From contig NZ_MRCQ01000007.1 in the NCBI RefSeq assembly GCF_002304005.1, forward strand, positions 124,001 through 188,000: a stretch of DNA of 64,000 nucleotides, given 5' to 3'. Every line of letters starts with the position of its first letter. The first letter of the stretch is position 1. Made by a program: the position numbers and the translations under genes. Source of the DNA: Flavobacterium sp. ACN6. GTDB taxonomy: Bacteria > Bacteroidota > Bacteroidia > Flavobacteriales > Flavobacteriaceae. The notes under the pieces were generated by a model. That model searched no databases and was not told where the DNA came from. It saw only the letters and a list, made by a program, of their open reading frames with translations. Below are positions 17,958 to 26,318 of this stretch, piece after piece.

Positions 17958-18714
17958 AACCATATCAGCTGCTTTTTTTCTGTTTGTTGCTCAAGCTAAT
18001 TTTGGGCAGACAGAATTTAAGCAATTGTATGGAAAGGTGATGCAGAACTCAAAAGCGGTTGAAGGTGTTACTGTTGTTAATAATAATTCTCAGGCGATCG
18101 TAATTTCAGATGCCGAAGGTAATTTTTCTATTCCTGTAAGAGAAAATGAGGTTTTGGTTTTTTCTTCGGTTAATTTAAATCCTGTTAGAAAAAGAATTAC
18201 AAAAGAAGATATGGCGTCTTCAGAAATTCTGATTGTGGCTATGACAACAAAAGAAGTGCTTTTGGATGAAGTTGTCATAAATGAGAATGCGGGTATTACT
18301 GCAGAAAATTTAGGAATTATTCCGCGGGGGCAAAAAAAATATACGCAAGCAGAAAGGCAATTGGCAACAGCAGGAGATTTTAAACCTGTTATGTTGTTGG
18401 GGCTTTTGGGAGGATCTATGCAGCTTGATCCTTTAATTAATAAAATAAATGGCAGAACTAAAAGATTAAAGGCAAATGTTGAAATAGAAAAAAAAGAAAA
18501 GAATTTTTTAAAATTAGGTTATTTGTTTGATGACGTATATTTCGTCCAACAGTTAAAAATACCTAAAGAAAATGTAAATGAATTTAAATTTTATGCGGTC
18601 GAGAATGACAGTTTTTGTGCTGTTATGAATTCTAAGAATAAAACTTCTATGGAATTTCTTTTAGGAGAATTGGCGGAAAAGTATAAAGAAATAATTGCTG
18701 GTGAAAATAAATAA
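17944..18714 (+). CDS. Exported carboxypeptidase-regulatory-like domain protein, paralogue 2 of 4
   Basis: I start this 256-residue paralogue at the GTG at 17944; TTG (17938) and CTG codons just before it are also possible, and no ATG is available. The reading frame overlaps the previous gene by 14 bases, so translation is probably coupled. A signal peptide ends in ANFGQ. The domain order is the same as in the first copy: VEGVTVVNNNSQAIVISDAE, ENEVLVFSSVNL, LDEVVINENAG, then AENLGIIPRGQKKYTQAERQ and a tail with FLLGELAEKYKEIIAG. The last 30 bases before the following gene nearly repeat the previous junction, which points to tandem duplication. Confidence 0.75.
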   Translation: MKTNKTISAAFFLFVAQANFGQTEFKQLYGKVMQNSKAVEGVTVVNNNSQAIVISDAEGNFSIPVRENEVLVFSSVNLNPVRKRITKEDMASSEILIVAMTTKEVLLDEVVINENAGITAENLGIIPRGQKKYTQAERQLATAGDFKPVMLLGLLGGSMQLDPLINKINGRTKRLKANVEIEKKEKNFLKLGYLFDDVYFVQQLKIPKENVNEFKFYAVENDSFCAVMNSKNKTSMEFLLGELAEKYKEIIAGENK

Positions 18715-19429
18715 AAATATATCCATTATACTGTTTTTAATTTTTGTTCAAATTGGTTTTGGACAAAAGAACAATTCGAAAGAATTATTAGGAAAGATAA
18801 TGGAACAGTCAACGCCAATTGAAGGTGTCAATATCATTAATAATACGACTCAAGTAACAGCAGTTTCAGATTCTGATGGTAATTTTTCTATTGCAGTCAG
18901 AGAAGGAGAGGTTTTGGTTTTTTCTGCGGTAAACTTAGAGCCGCTTAAAAGAAGAATTACATTAGAGGATATGAATACCAATTTACTGCTTGTTAAAATG
19001 GCAGTAAAAGAGATGGAATTAAAAGAGGTAATTGTAAATGAAAATGCAAATATCACCGCCGAAAATTTGGGAATAATTCCGTACGGACAGAAAAAATATA
19101 CTCCAGCAGAAAGAAAAGTTTACACAGCAAATTCGACCTCGGTTGATAAATTGTTAAATGGAATTTCTGGACGCACTGCGATGCTGAAAAAAGAGGTAAA
19201 TGTTGAGAAAAAAGAAGCGCTTTTTAGAAAATTAGAATATCTTTTTGATGAGAATTATTATACGCAAAGATTGAAAATACCTGTGGATTATATAAAAGGA
19301 TTTCAATTATTTTGTATAGAAGATGCTGAATTTGCTGTATCTTTGAATACTAAAAACAAAACAATGAGTATGTTTTTAATCACAGATCTAGCAAGAAAAT
19401 ATCTAACAATTCTCGAAAATGAAAAATAA
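18701..19429 (+). CDS. Exported carboxypeptidase-regulatory-like domain protein, paralogue 3 of 4
   Basis: This copy of 242 residues again begins at a GTG (18701) within a TTG-CTG-GTG run and overlaps the previous stop by 14 bases. A signal peptide (LFLIFVQIGFGQ) precedes IEGVNIINNTTQVTAVSDSD and REGEVLVFSAVNLEPL. The linker reads AENLGIIPYGQKKYTPAERK. The segment between linker and tail is shorter than in copies 1 and 2, and the final tail diverges (MFLITDLARKYLTILENEK). Function unknown; the coupled order with three paralogues suggests the products act together or in defined ratio. Confidence 0.75.
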   Translation: MKINKNISIILFLIFVQIGFGQKNNSKELLGKIMEQSTPIEGVNIINNTTQVTAVSDSDGNFSIAVREGEVLVFSAVNLEPLKRRITLEDMNTNLLLVKMAVKEMELKEVIVNENANITAENLGIIPYGQKKYTPAERKVYTANSTSVDKLLNGISGRTAMLKKEVNVEKKEALFRKLEYLFDENYYTQRLKIPVDYIKGFQLFCIEDAEFAVSLNTKNKTMSMFLITDLARKYLTILENEK

Positions 19430-20174
19430 TTTAGGAGTACTCGTTGTCTGCTTATTTTGTCAAATTGTATTAGGGCAAAACGGTTCAAGAAAACCATTAC
19501 ATGGTCAAGTTACAAATGATTTTTTAGCTATAGAAAGCGGCTATGTAATGAATATTAACGCAAATGTCAGAACATTTATCGGCGCAGGCGGTTTGTTTGA
19601 TATTATGGCACGTCCAAAAGACACTTTGCTGTTTTCTGGTTTGGCATTTCAATCAAAAAAAATCGTTTTAACAGAAAAAGATTGTGCTGAGGTGCTGTTT
19701 AAACTTAAACTGGATTTGGTTAATAATCAGCTTAAAGAAGTTGTGGTTCATAAAGATTTAAGAGTAAAATCACTTGATCAAAATTCGCAGCATTATGTAG
19801 ATATGCAGTTTGAAGATGATAAACTTTCAACTCCTGAGAATAAAGCCATGCTTTCTGATCAAACCATTAAATATGGAACTGATTTTGTGCGAATATTTAA
19901 AGATGTCAAAAAACTTCTAAGTAAGAAAGAGGATGTAAAAGAAGAAGAAGTGACAGATATTGCTTTTGTAGAATATGCTAAAGATAATTTTACAAAAGAT
20001 TTTTACACTAAAACATTGAACCTGAAACCAGATGAAATAGAATTGTTTTTAATGTACTGTTCAAACGATGCACATTCAAAACAACTTGTAAATCCGGATC
20101 AAAAATTTATGCTGATAGATTTTATGGTGAATAAGAATAAAGAATTTAAGAAAGCTGCTGCTGTTCAAAAATGA
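19419..20174 (+). CDS. Exported carboxypeptidase-regulatory-like domain protein, paralogue 4 of 4 (divergent)
   Basis: This 251-residue protein starts at an ATG that overlaps the previous gene by 11 bases. A signal peptide ends in QIVLGQ. The N-terminal sandwich is recognisable (KPLHGQVTNDFLAIESGYVM, FDIMARPKDTLLFSGLAF, NNQLKEVVVHKDL), but the GIIPxGQKKYT linker is absent and the C-terminal half is different and highly charged (KKLLSKKEDVKEEEV). It is the most diverged member of the tandem set. It overlaps the DUF6702 gene by four bases (ATGA). Confidence 0.7.
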   Translation: MKNNLGVLVVCLFCQIVLGQNGSRKPLHGQVTNDFLAIESGYVMNINANVRTFIGAGGLFDIMARPKDTLLFSGLAFQSKKIVLTEKDCAEVLFKLKLDLVNNQLKEVVVHKDLRVKSLDQNSQHYVDMQFEDDKLSTPENKAMLSDQTIKYGTDFVRIFKDVKKLLSKKEDVKEEEVTDIAFVEYAKDNFTKDFYTKTLNLKPDEIELFLMYCSNDAHSKQLVNPDQKFMLIDFMVNKNKEFKKAAAVQK

Positions 20175-20677
20175 GAAATAAATTAGTTTACTGTCTGCTG
20201 GCAGTTGTTTTTGTATTGTCTTCTGCCTTTACTTTTCATAAGTTTTATGTTGGTGTTTTTCAGGTAAATTATGCTTCAGAAAAAAAAATGCTGCAGATAA
20301 CTTCCCGCATTTTTATTGACGATTTAAACAATGCAATGGAAAAAAAATATCGTAAAAAAACATTTGTAGGAACCAGTAAAGAAACTCAGGCAGATATTGA
20401 TTTATTGAAAAAATACCTCTCCGAAAACTTTACAATCAAAGTTAACGGACAGGCAAAAACTATTGCTTTTTTGTCTAAAGAAGTTGAAGCAGACGATGTT
20501 TTGGTCTGTTACTCCAGAATTAAGGATGTAGATAAATTGAAAACATTAGAAATTTCAAACACAATTTTAGTGGATTGGAATGCAGAACAGCAAAACATTA
20601 CACATATTTCAGCGTTTGATACCAAAAGAAGTGTTCTTTTTACAGAATCTTCAAGGAAAGAAGTGTTAAAATATTAG
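20171..20677 (+). CDS. DUF6702 family exported protein
   Basis: This 168-residue protein has a signal peptide (VYCLLAVVFVLSSAFTFHKF) and the DUF6702 pattern HKFYVGVFQVNYASEKKMLQ, ITSRIFIDDLNNAMEK and the late block NTILVDWNAEQQNITHI. Members are small periplasmic or outer-membrane-associated proteins, usually found next to M1 peptidases in Flavobacteriaceae, as here. The function is unknown. The start overlaps the preceding stop as ATGA, which implies translational coupling. Confidence 0.85.
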   Translation: MRNKLVYCLLAVVFVLSSAFTFHKFYVGVFQVNYASEKKMLQITSRIFIDDLNNAMEKKYRKKTFVGTSKETQADIDLLKKYLSENFTIKVNGQAKTIAFLSKEVEADDVLVCYSRIKDVDKLKTLEISNTILVDWNAEQQNITHISAFDTKRSVLFTESSRKEVLKY

Positions 20678-20742
20678 TAGATCTTAAAATTTATTATTTT
20701 AATTACTATTTTCACGACCTGATAAATTACCATTACATTTTT

Positions 20743-22986
20743 ATGAAAAAACTTTCATTATTATTATTTTTTCCGGCAATGTTGGTCGCTCAGGAAAAAG
20801 CAACCACCCCGCCTGTTAGACAACAGGGAAAATACGATACCAATAAGTTTAGCCAAATGTACGATTTGCTGGCAACTCCCAACATGTTTCGTACGGCTTC
20901 TGGAGCTCCAGGACCTGCTTATTACCAACAGCAGGCAGATTACAAAATTGACGTTGAATTAGACGATAAAAATTCAAAATTAAGCGGATCTGAAACTGTA
21001 ACGTATACCAATAATTCGCCAGACAGTCTGGAGTATTTATGGGTGCAATTGGATCAAAACCAAGCAAAAGCAAATGGACAATCTTCATTGGCAGAGGGTG
21101 AAAAAATAAATCAGGTACTTCCTCTTGATGGTTTTTCTTCTAAATATTTGAAAAAAGATTTAGAGCGTGGATTTAATATTGAGCAGGTTAAAGATGCTAA
21201 AGGAAATGGACTTTCTTATACGATCAATGAAACAATGATGCGTATTAACTTAACGTCTCCTTTAAAACCAGGCGAAAAAATTTCTTTCTCGATAAAATGG
21301 TGGTACAATATCAATAATTATAGAAAAGAAGGCGGTCGTTCTGGATATGAATTATTCGAAAAAGACGGTAATAAACTTTATGTAATTGCGCAATTCTATC
21401 CAAGAATGGCAGTTTATAATGATGTTGAAGGCTGGCAGAATATGCAGTTTTGGGGAAGCGGAGAGTTTGCTCTTCCTTTCGGAAACTTTGATGTAAATAT
21501 TACAGTTCCTGCAGATCACGTAATTGATGCTACAGGAGAATTAATGAATAGAAGCGAAGTATTTACAGCAGAACAAGTAAAAAGATACGAGCAGGCTCAA
21601 AAATCTTTTGATAAACCTGTAGTTATTGTAACGCAGGCAGAAGCAGAAGCAGCTGAAAAAGGTTTTTCTGAAAAGAAAAAAACTTGGAAATTCAGCGCTA
21701 AAAATGTTCGTGATTTCGGAATTGCTTCTTCAAGAAAATTCATTTACGATGCAATGGCTGTTAAATTGAATAATAAAGTGGTAATGGCAGAATCTGTTTA
21801 TCCAAAAGAAGCGAATCCGCTTTGGGGAGAAACTTCTACGATGACAGTCGCTCATACTTTAAAAAGTTATTCTTCTCATACATTTGATTATCCTTATCCA
21901 AAAGCAGTTTCTGTTTCTGCAGAAGATCAGGGAATGGAATATCCAATGATTTGCTGGAACTATGGTCGTCCAGATGAAAATGGGGTTACGCCTAAAGAAG
22001 TTAAGAATGGAATGATTGGTGTTGTGGTTCACGAAGTTGGACATAACTTTTTCCCTATGATTGTAAACTCTGACGAACGTCAGTGGACATGGATGGATGA
22101 AGGATTAAATTCGTTTTTAGAGTATTTAGCAGAGCAAGAATTAGATCCAAATTTCCCTTCTAGAAGAGGTCCTGCAAAAAATATTGTTCCTTACATGAGT
22201 GGTGATCAAAAGTTTTTGGAGCCAATTATGTCTAATTCGGAAACAATTCACCAATTCGGTAACAATGCTTACGGAAAACCAGCAACAGGTCTTAATATTT
22301 TAAGAGAAGTTGTTATGGGAAGAGAATTGTTTGATCACGCTTTTAAAACTTATTCAAACAGATGGAAATTCAAGCATCCAACCCCTGAAGATTTCTTTAG
22401 AACAATGGAAGATGCTTCTGCAGTAGATCTTGATTGGTTTTTTAGAGGATGGTTTTATTCAACTGATTTTGTAGATATCGGAATTAAAGAAGTAAAACAA
22501 TATTACGTTTCAGATACACCAACGGCAGATCTTAAAGATGTTAAAGTAAGAAAAGGACGTTTTGGATATGAAAAAGGTCCGTTCGTATATCTAGTTTCAG
22601 GAGATAATGCTGAAGTAAATTCATCTAAGAAAAAAGCTTTAAAAGTAGAAGATTTTAAACCTTTGGCAGATTATGTAGATCAGACTTTTACTGCTGAGGA
22701 AAAAGCGGGTATAAAATCTCCTAAATATTTCTACGAAGTAGAGTTTAATAAGCCAGGAGGTATGATTATGCCTATTTTAGTAGAGATTACTTATGAAGAC
22801 GGTTCTAAAGACAATTACAAATATCCGGCTCAAATCTGGAGAAAAAGTAATGAAACGGCTAAAAAAGTTTATGCTACAACTAAAGCAATTAAGAGTATTC
22901 AAGTCGATCCAAAACTGTTAACAGCAGACATCGATGTTACTAATAATTCTTGGCCAAAAGTAGAAGCAAAATCTAAATTTGACTAA
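20743..22986 (+). CDS. Exported M1 family metallopeptidase
   Basis: This 747-residue protein has a signal peptide ending in MLVAQ. The N-terminal domain has LSGSETVTYTNNSPDSLEYL, as in aminopeptidase N. The exopeptidase recognition motif is GMEYPM. The zinc site is HEVGHNFFPM followed by WMDEGLNSFLEYL, a complete HExxH-x18-E arrangement. The C-terminal third, from about residue 560, has ADLKDVKVRKGRF and looks like a beta-sandwich tail. It is a periplasmic or outer-membrane zinc aminopeptidase. It follows DUF6702 after 65 bases and ends at a strong terminator, so it probably closes the operon begun at 17169. Confidence 0.93.
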   Translation: MKKLSLLLFFPAMLVAQEKATTPPVRQQGKYDTNKFSQMYDLLATPNMFRTASGAPGPAYYQQQADYKIDVELDDKNSKLSGSETVTYTNNSPDSLEYLWVQLDQNQAKANGQSSLAEGEKINQVLPLDGFSSKYLKKDLERGFNIEQVKDAKGNGLSYTINETMMRINLTSPLKPGEKISFSIKWWYNINNYRKEGGRSGYELFEKDGNKLYVIAQFYPRMAVYNDVEGWQNMQFWGSGEFALPFGNFDVNITVPADHVIDATGELMNRSEVFTAEQVKRYEQAQKSFDKPVVIVTQAEAEAAEKGFSEKKKTWKFSAKNVRDFGIASSRKFIYDAMAVKLNNKVVMAESVYPKEANPLWGETSTMTVAHTLKSYSSHTFDYPYPKAVSVSAEDQGMEYPMICWNYGRPDENGVTPKEVKNGMIGVVVHEVGHNFFPMIVNSDERQWTWMDEGLNSFLEYLAEQELDPNFPSRRGPAKNIVPYMSGDQKFLEPIMSNSETIHQFGNNAYGKPATGLNILREVVMGRELFDHAFKTYSNRWKFKHPTPEDFFRTMEDASAVDLDWFFRGWFYSTDFVDIGIKEVKQYYVSDTPTADLKDVKVRKGRFGYEKGPFVYLVSGDNAEVNSSKKKALKVEDFKPLADYVDQTFTAEEKAGIKSPKYFYEVEFNKPGGMIMPILVEITYEDGSKDNYKYPAQIWRKSNETAKKVYATTKAIKSIQVDPKLLTADIDVTNNSWPKVEAKSKFD

Positions 22987-23003
22987 ACAAATAAAAAGAT
23001 AAT

Positions 23004-23050
23004 AAAAAAGTTCATCAGGTTTTAAAAGCTTGATGAACTTTTTCTTTTTT
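23004..23050 (+). terminator. Intrinsic terminator after the M1 peptidase gene
   Basis: AAAAAGTTCATCA and TGATGAACTTTTTC form a 12-13 bp stem around a 13-base loop, with a T-rich tail. Confidence 0.85.
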
Positions 23051-23112
23051 ATTAAAATGCATTTTAAAGGACTTTTTAAGTTAATTTTAAAACTCAACGC
23101 TGCAAAATTTAA

Positions 23113-23120
23113 TATCTTTG
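23113..23120 (+). promoter_or_regulatory. -7 box for the tatA-like gene
   Basis: TATCTTTG followed by CG matches TAnnTTTG. It lies 20 bases before the ATG at 23141 and inside the longer possible frame, which supports the shorter protein. Confidence 0.65.
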
Positions 23121-23140
23121 CGACAACAAAAATAAAAGTT

Positions 23141-23488
23141 ATGTTTGGTATAGGAGGAGGAGAATTAGTTTTTATACTGTTTATTGTATTAATGCTTTTT
23201 GGTTCAGATAAAGTGCCGGAAATTGCACGTACTATGGGTAAAGCTATGGCTCAATTAAAAAATGCAACTAATGATATTAAAAGTGAAATTCAAAAAGGAG
23301 CAGAGGCTAATGGTCTTGACTCTAAATCTTTGACGGATATTACTGGAAACATCAATGCAGAAATTAATAATGCAAAATCTAATTTACTTGGAGAAAATGG
23401 AAGTCTTTTAGGAGACACGGCCAATGAAATCGACAAGGTAAAAGAAGATATTGACACCATTTCCGGACCTATTAAACGCCAAAGATAA
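23141..23488 (+). CDS. Twin-arginine translocase TatA/TatE family subunit
   Basis: The 115-residue protein has a single N-terminal membrane helix and the TatA/B hinge: GGGELVFILFIVLMLFGSDK, then PEIARTMGKAMAQLKNATND, followed by an amphipathic helix and a polar tail. Tat subunits export folded proteins across the inner membrane. The GSDKVPEIAR hinge fits TatA/E better than TatB, but the two are hard to separate here. The start at 23141 is preferred over an upstream ATG at 23030 because the promoter box lies between them. The stop codon overlaps the start of the PAP2 gene by one base. Confidence 0.88.
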   Translation: MFGIGGGELVFILFIVLMLFGSDKVPEIARTMGKAMAQLKNATNDIKSEIQKGAEANGLDSKSLTDITGNINAEINNAKSNLLGENGSLLGDTANEIDKVKEDIDTISGPIKRQR

Positions 23489-24051
23489 TGCTTGAAAAAA
23501 TACAGGAATTAGACATAAATCTTCTTGTGTATCTTAACGGATTAGGTTCTGAAACTTATGATACATTTTGGCTTATCATTACCAACCAGTTGTATTGGAC
23601 GCCATTTTTCTTGTTAGTTTTTTACTTTATTTATAAAAAAATAGGTGGCAAACAAACTTTATATTTATTGCTTTTTATAGCAATTTTGATTGCTTTTACA
23701 GATCAAACTTGTAATTTATTTAAACATACTTTTCAACGCTTACGCCCTTGTAATAATCCAGATTTAGCTTCGGTTATTCGAATTGTACAGGTTAGAAAAT
23801 CATATAGTTTTTTCTCTGGCCACGCAGCAAATACAATGGCAGTTGCGACTTTCTTATATTTAGTTTTAAGACGCCACTTCAAATATTTAGGATTCTTATT
23901 CTTATGGCCTTTGATTTTTGCTTACAGCCGTATTTATTTAGGATTACATTATCCAGGCGATATTCTTGCCGGATATTTCTTTGGAGCAGTTTTCGGATCT
24001 TTACTTTATTTAGTGTATAGAAAATTAAAACAGCAGTATTTTCCTGGATAG
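23488..24051 (+). CDS. PAP2 family membrane phosphatase
   Basis: This 187-residue integral membrane protein has about five hydrophobic helices. All three PAP2 phosphatase motifs are present: KHTFQRLRPC (KxxxxxxRP), FFSGHAANT (PSGH-type) and SRIYLGLHYPGDILAG (SRxxxxxHxxxD). Likely substrates are undecaprenyl pyrophosphate or phosphatidylglycerol phosphate, and periplasmic recycling of the lipid carrier would fit, but sequence alone does not decide. It overlaps the tatA-like stop by one base, so it is translationally coupled. Confidence 0.9.
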   Translation: MLEKIQELDINLLVYLNGLGSETYDTFWLIITNQLYWTPFFLLVFYFIYKKIGGKQTLYLLLFIAILIAFTDQTCNLFKHTFQRLRPCNNPDLASVIRIVQVRKSYSFFSGHAANTMAVATFLYLVLRRHFKYLGFLFLWPLIFAYSRIYLGLHYPGDILAGYFFGAVFGSLLYLVYRKLKQQYFPG

Positions 24052-24182
24052 GTTTTTTTAAAGTTTCTGAGGTTCTAAGACACTATCCCGAGATTTCGGG
24101 ACTGAGTTTGTTGAAAAGAGATTAAAATATACCTTATCACTTGCCTCCAGCTTTAACTGGATATAATGATTTTCATAATAAT

Positions 24183-24232
24183 AAGGCTTTAGCCAAAATA
24201 CATCGGGTATTGGCTGAAGCCTTTTTCTTTTT
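24183..24232 (+). terminator. Intrinsic terminator after the PAP2 gene
   Basis: AAGGCTTTAGCCAA pairs with TTGGCTGAAGCCTT (14 bp, one G-U) and is followed by a long T-rich run. The preceding 130 bases of the gap hold short degenerate palindromes (CCCGAGATTTCGGGA, TCCAGCTTTAACTGGA) of dispersed-repeat type and no ORF. Confidence 0.8.
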
Positions 24233-24244
24233 TAACTGTTTATC

Positions 24245-24967
24245 TTAATTTTGAAGAATTGTTTTTTCACTCCAATCTAATCCTTCTGGAAGTTGTTTTT
24301 TGCTGAATTCAATATGAATAACTCTTCTGCGTTCGTTATTTGTGGTCTTGTTTGATGCATGAAATAGCAGTGGTTTCATGATCATAATCCCGCCTTTTTC
24401 AACTTCACAAATGGTTTCTTTTTCATTTTCAAAATCAAGGTTTTCAATTCTCAATATTCCTTTTGAATGTGAATTATTAATAACCTTTAAAGCTCCATTA
24501 TCCTTAGTAGTTTTATCGATATGAATTCTGATCGTAAAATTGTCTTCTAAAATTTCTTTTGGAGGCTGAACCGCAAACTGATTTTGTTTTACAGTCCAAT
24601 TTTCAAAATTTTCAACCTCTATTTTTTTGTCAACAGAAATAGTTAAATCCTGATGATAAGCAACAAACCAGTTTGATTTCTCAGGTTTGTCAAAATATAT
24701 GGATTTGGTTATGAAATATCCTTTACCAAAATTAGATTCGATAATGTTTTTCAAATTAGCATTAAAAATAAACGGCAGAGTTTCTGGAATTTCTTTATGA
24801 AATTGTCTGATAGCAAATAAATCTTGAGACTTTCTAAATGTCGCATTATCAGAGTCGTTATTAGTTGTGTTTTCAATTAATGAAATCATTTTTTCGATTT
24901 CATTTTCGGTATAAACATTATTTATAATTGTAAAACCTTCGGTGTTTATTTCGACGTTATAATTCAT
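24245..24967 (-). CDS. Phytanoyl-CoA dioxygenase family protein
   Basis: This 240-residue protein has the Fe(II)/2-oxoglutarate dioxygenase arrangement of the PhyH family: the HxD iron motif in FVAYHQDLTI, the distal histidine in KPLLFHASNK, and a 2-oxoglutarate-binding arginine in ERRRVIHIEF. FTIRIHIDKTTKDNGALKVI is the typical strand before the distal histidine. It should hydroxylate a small molecule; the substrate is unknown. The gene stands 26 bases downstream of the O-methyltransferase, so the two may form a small tailoring operon. Confidence 0.88.
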   Translation of the reverse strand: MNYNVEINTEGFTIINNVYTENEIEKMISLIENTTNNDSDNATFRKSQDLFAIRQFHKEIPETLPFIFNANLKNIIESNFGKGYFITKSIYFDKPEKSNWFVAYHQDLTISVDKKIEVENFENWTVKQNQFAVQPPKEILEDNFTIRIHIDKTTKDNGALKVINNSHSKGILRIENLDFENEKETICEVEKGGIMIMKPLLFHASNKTTNNERRRVIHIEFSKKQLPEGLDWSEKTILQN

Positions 24968-24993
24968 CTTTAAAAAGTTATTGAATTGCCTTT

Positions 24994-25635
24994 TTATAAA
25001 ACTCTAGAAACCGTCAGGCCATCACGAATTGGCAGCAAAACTGTTTCAACTCTCGGGTCATTCTTTAAATGAAGATTATATTCTAAGAGTACTTTTGTGC
25101 TTACATCATTTGGATGGACAGGTTCAAGAATTTTTCCGCTCCATAAAACATTATCAGATAAAATAATACCGCCTTTATTCATTTTCGGAACAATCATTTC
25201 CCAGTAATTCAGGTAATTTTCTTTATCGGCATCAATAAAAACCAAATCAAATTTTACATCTAGATCTGGAATAATATCTACTGCTTCTCCTAAATGCTGA
25301 AAAATTTGTTTTCCCCAAGGAGATGCGTCAAAATATTTGCGCTGAAAATCAACTAATTCTTCTTTAATGTCAATAGTGTGTAATTGTCCGTTTTCCTGCA
25401 TTCCTTCACATAAACATAAAGCGGCGTAACCTGTGTAAGTTCCAATTTCAAGAATATTTACCGGACGAATCAACTTAGATAACATGCTTAAAACACGTCC
25501 TTGAAAATGCCCGCTTAACATTCTCGGTAAAAGTATTTTTTGGTACGTTTCTTTATTCAGTTTTGCCAACAATTCTGGTTCGTTTTCAGAATGCTGTTCT
25601 ATATAGTCTTCTAATTCTTGTGATATAAAATGCAT
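24994..25635 (-). CDS. O-methyltransferase (caffeoyl-CoA/catechol type)
   Basis: At 213 residues with the ATG at 25635 (MHFISQELEDYIEQHSE), this fits the Methyltransf_3 family. The SAM site is ILEIGTYTGYAALCL, the acidic loop is HTIDIKEELVDFQ, the metal-binding motif is FDLVFIDADKENYLNYWE, and DNVLWSGKIL completes the site. These enzymes use SAM and a divalent cation to methylate vicinal hydroxyls. The ORF extends 24 codons upstream, but a -7 box lies in that extension. Confidence 0.92.
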   Translation of the reverse strand: MHFISQELEDYIEQHSENEPELLAKLNKETYQKILLPRMLSGHFQGRVLSMLSKLIRPVNILEIGTYTGYAALCLCEGMQENGQLHTIDIKEELVDFQRKYFDASPWGKQIFQHLGEAVDIIPDLDVKFDLVFIDADKENYLNYWEMIVPKMNKGGIILSDNVLWSGKILEPVHPNDVSTKVLLEYNLHLKNDPRVETVLLPIRDGLTVSRVL

Positions 25636-25660
25636 GTTGTAGTATCTTGTAATTTGATAA

Positions 25661-25668
25661 CAAAAGTA
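25661..25668 (-). promoter_or_regulatory. -7 box for the O-methyltransferase gene
   Basis: The minus strand reads TACTTTTG (TAnnTTTG), 25 bases upstream of the chosen ATG. Confidence 0.6.
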
Positions 25669-25695
25669 CAAAAAATATTGTCGCACTATTTTGCA

Positions 25696-25726
25696 TAAAA
25701 AAACCACTCGCTTTCGCGAATGGTTT
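25696..25726 (-). terminator. Intrinsic terminator after the Ala/Lys-rich lipoprotein gene
   Basis: On the minus strand AAACCATTCG and CGAGTGGTTT form a 10-bp stem with a T-run after it, just past the lipoprotein stop codon. Confidence 0.8.
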
Positions 25727-25747
25727 CCCTATAGATTTTGATGAAAT

Positions 25748-26146
25748 TTATTTTTTCAAAGCTTCATTTACATCTTTGGCTGTTTTTACAGTTCCGTCTT
25801 TGGCAGCTTTAGCAGCATTTTCTACTTTTTTAGCTCCTTTTTTGGTAGCATCTTTTACATCAGTTGCTGTTTTTTTTGCCGCGTTTTCAACATCAGATGC
25901 TGCTTTTTTAGTAGCGTCTTTTACATCGCCCGCTGCAGTTTGTGTAGCATCTTTTGCTTTAGCAGCAGCGCTTTCTGCTTTGCTGACTGCACTGTCTGTT
26001 ACTTCTTCAATATCTGTTGTTAGTGAATCAACTTTGTTACCAAGAGTTAATTCGTCTTCTGCTGGTTTCGGTTCTTTTTTCTCGCATGATTGAACAGCAA
26101 ATGCTAATAAAGCAACAACTGCTAAACTTAAAATTTGTTTTTTCAT
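25748..26146 (-). CDS. Alanine/lysine-rich repetitive lipoprotein (LEA-like)
   Basis: This 132-residue protein begins with a lipoprotein signal peptide (LAVVALLAFAVQSC). The mature part is acidic for 35 residues and then consists of imperfect 11-residue-like repeats built on KDATKKAASDVENAAKK and TATDVKDATKKGAKKV. It has almost no large hydrophobics and strong amphipathic-helix periodicity. Such composition resembles group-3 LEA or YtxH-like stress proteins, which can be largely disordered until dehydrated. Resemblance by composition does not prove that function. It is monocistronic, with a terminator 22 bases downstream. Confidence 0.7.
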   Translation of the reverse strand: MKKQILSLAVVALLAFAVQSCEKKEPKPAEDELTLGNKVDSLTTDIEEVTDSAVSKAESAAAKAKDATQTAAGDVKDATKKAASDVENAAKKTATDVKDATKKGAKKVENAAKAAKDGTVKTAKDVNEALKK

Positions 26147-26318
26147 AATTACATTTTTTTTAGGTGATAAACTTAAAGGTTATATGGCTGAAAAATAAAA
26201 GTACACATTTTAAAATGATTGAGCTCTTTGTAAGATTATTTTTCTTTTGAGAGCAAAACAATTCTTGTGCCAAAATTTCACTTTTCAAGTTGCTGTTCAA
26301 TTTTTTTTTAGTTTTTTT

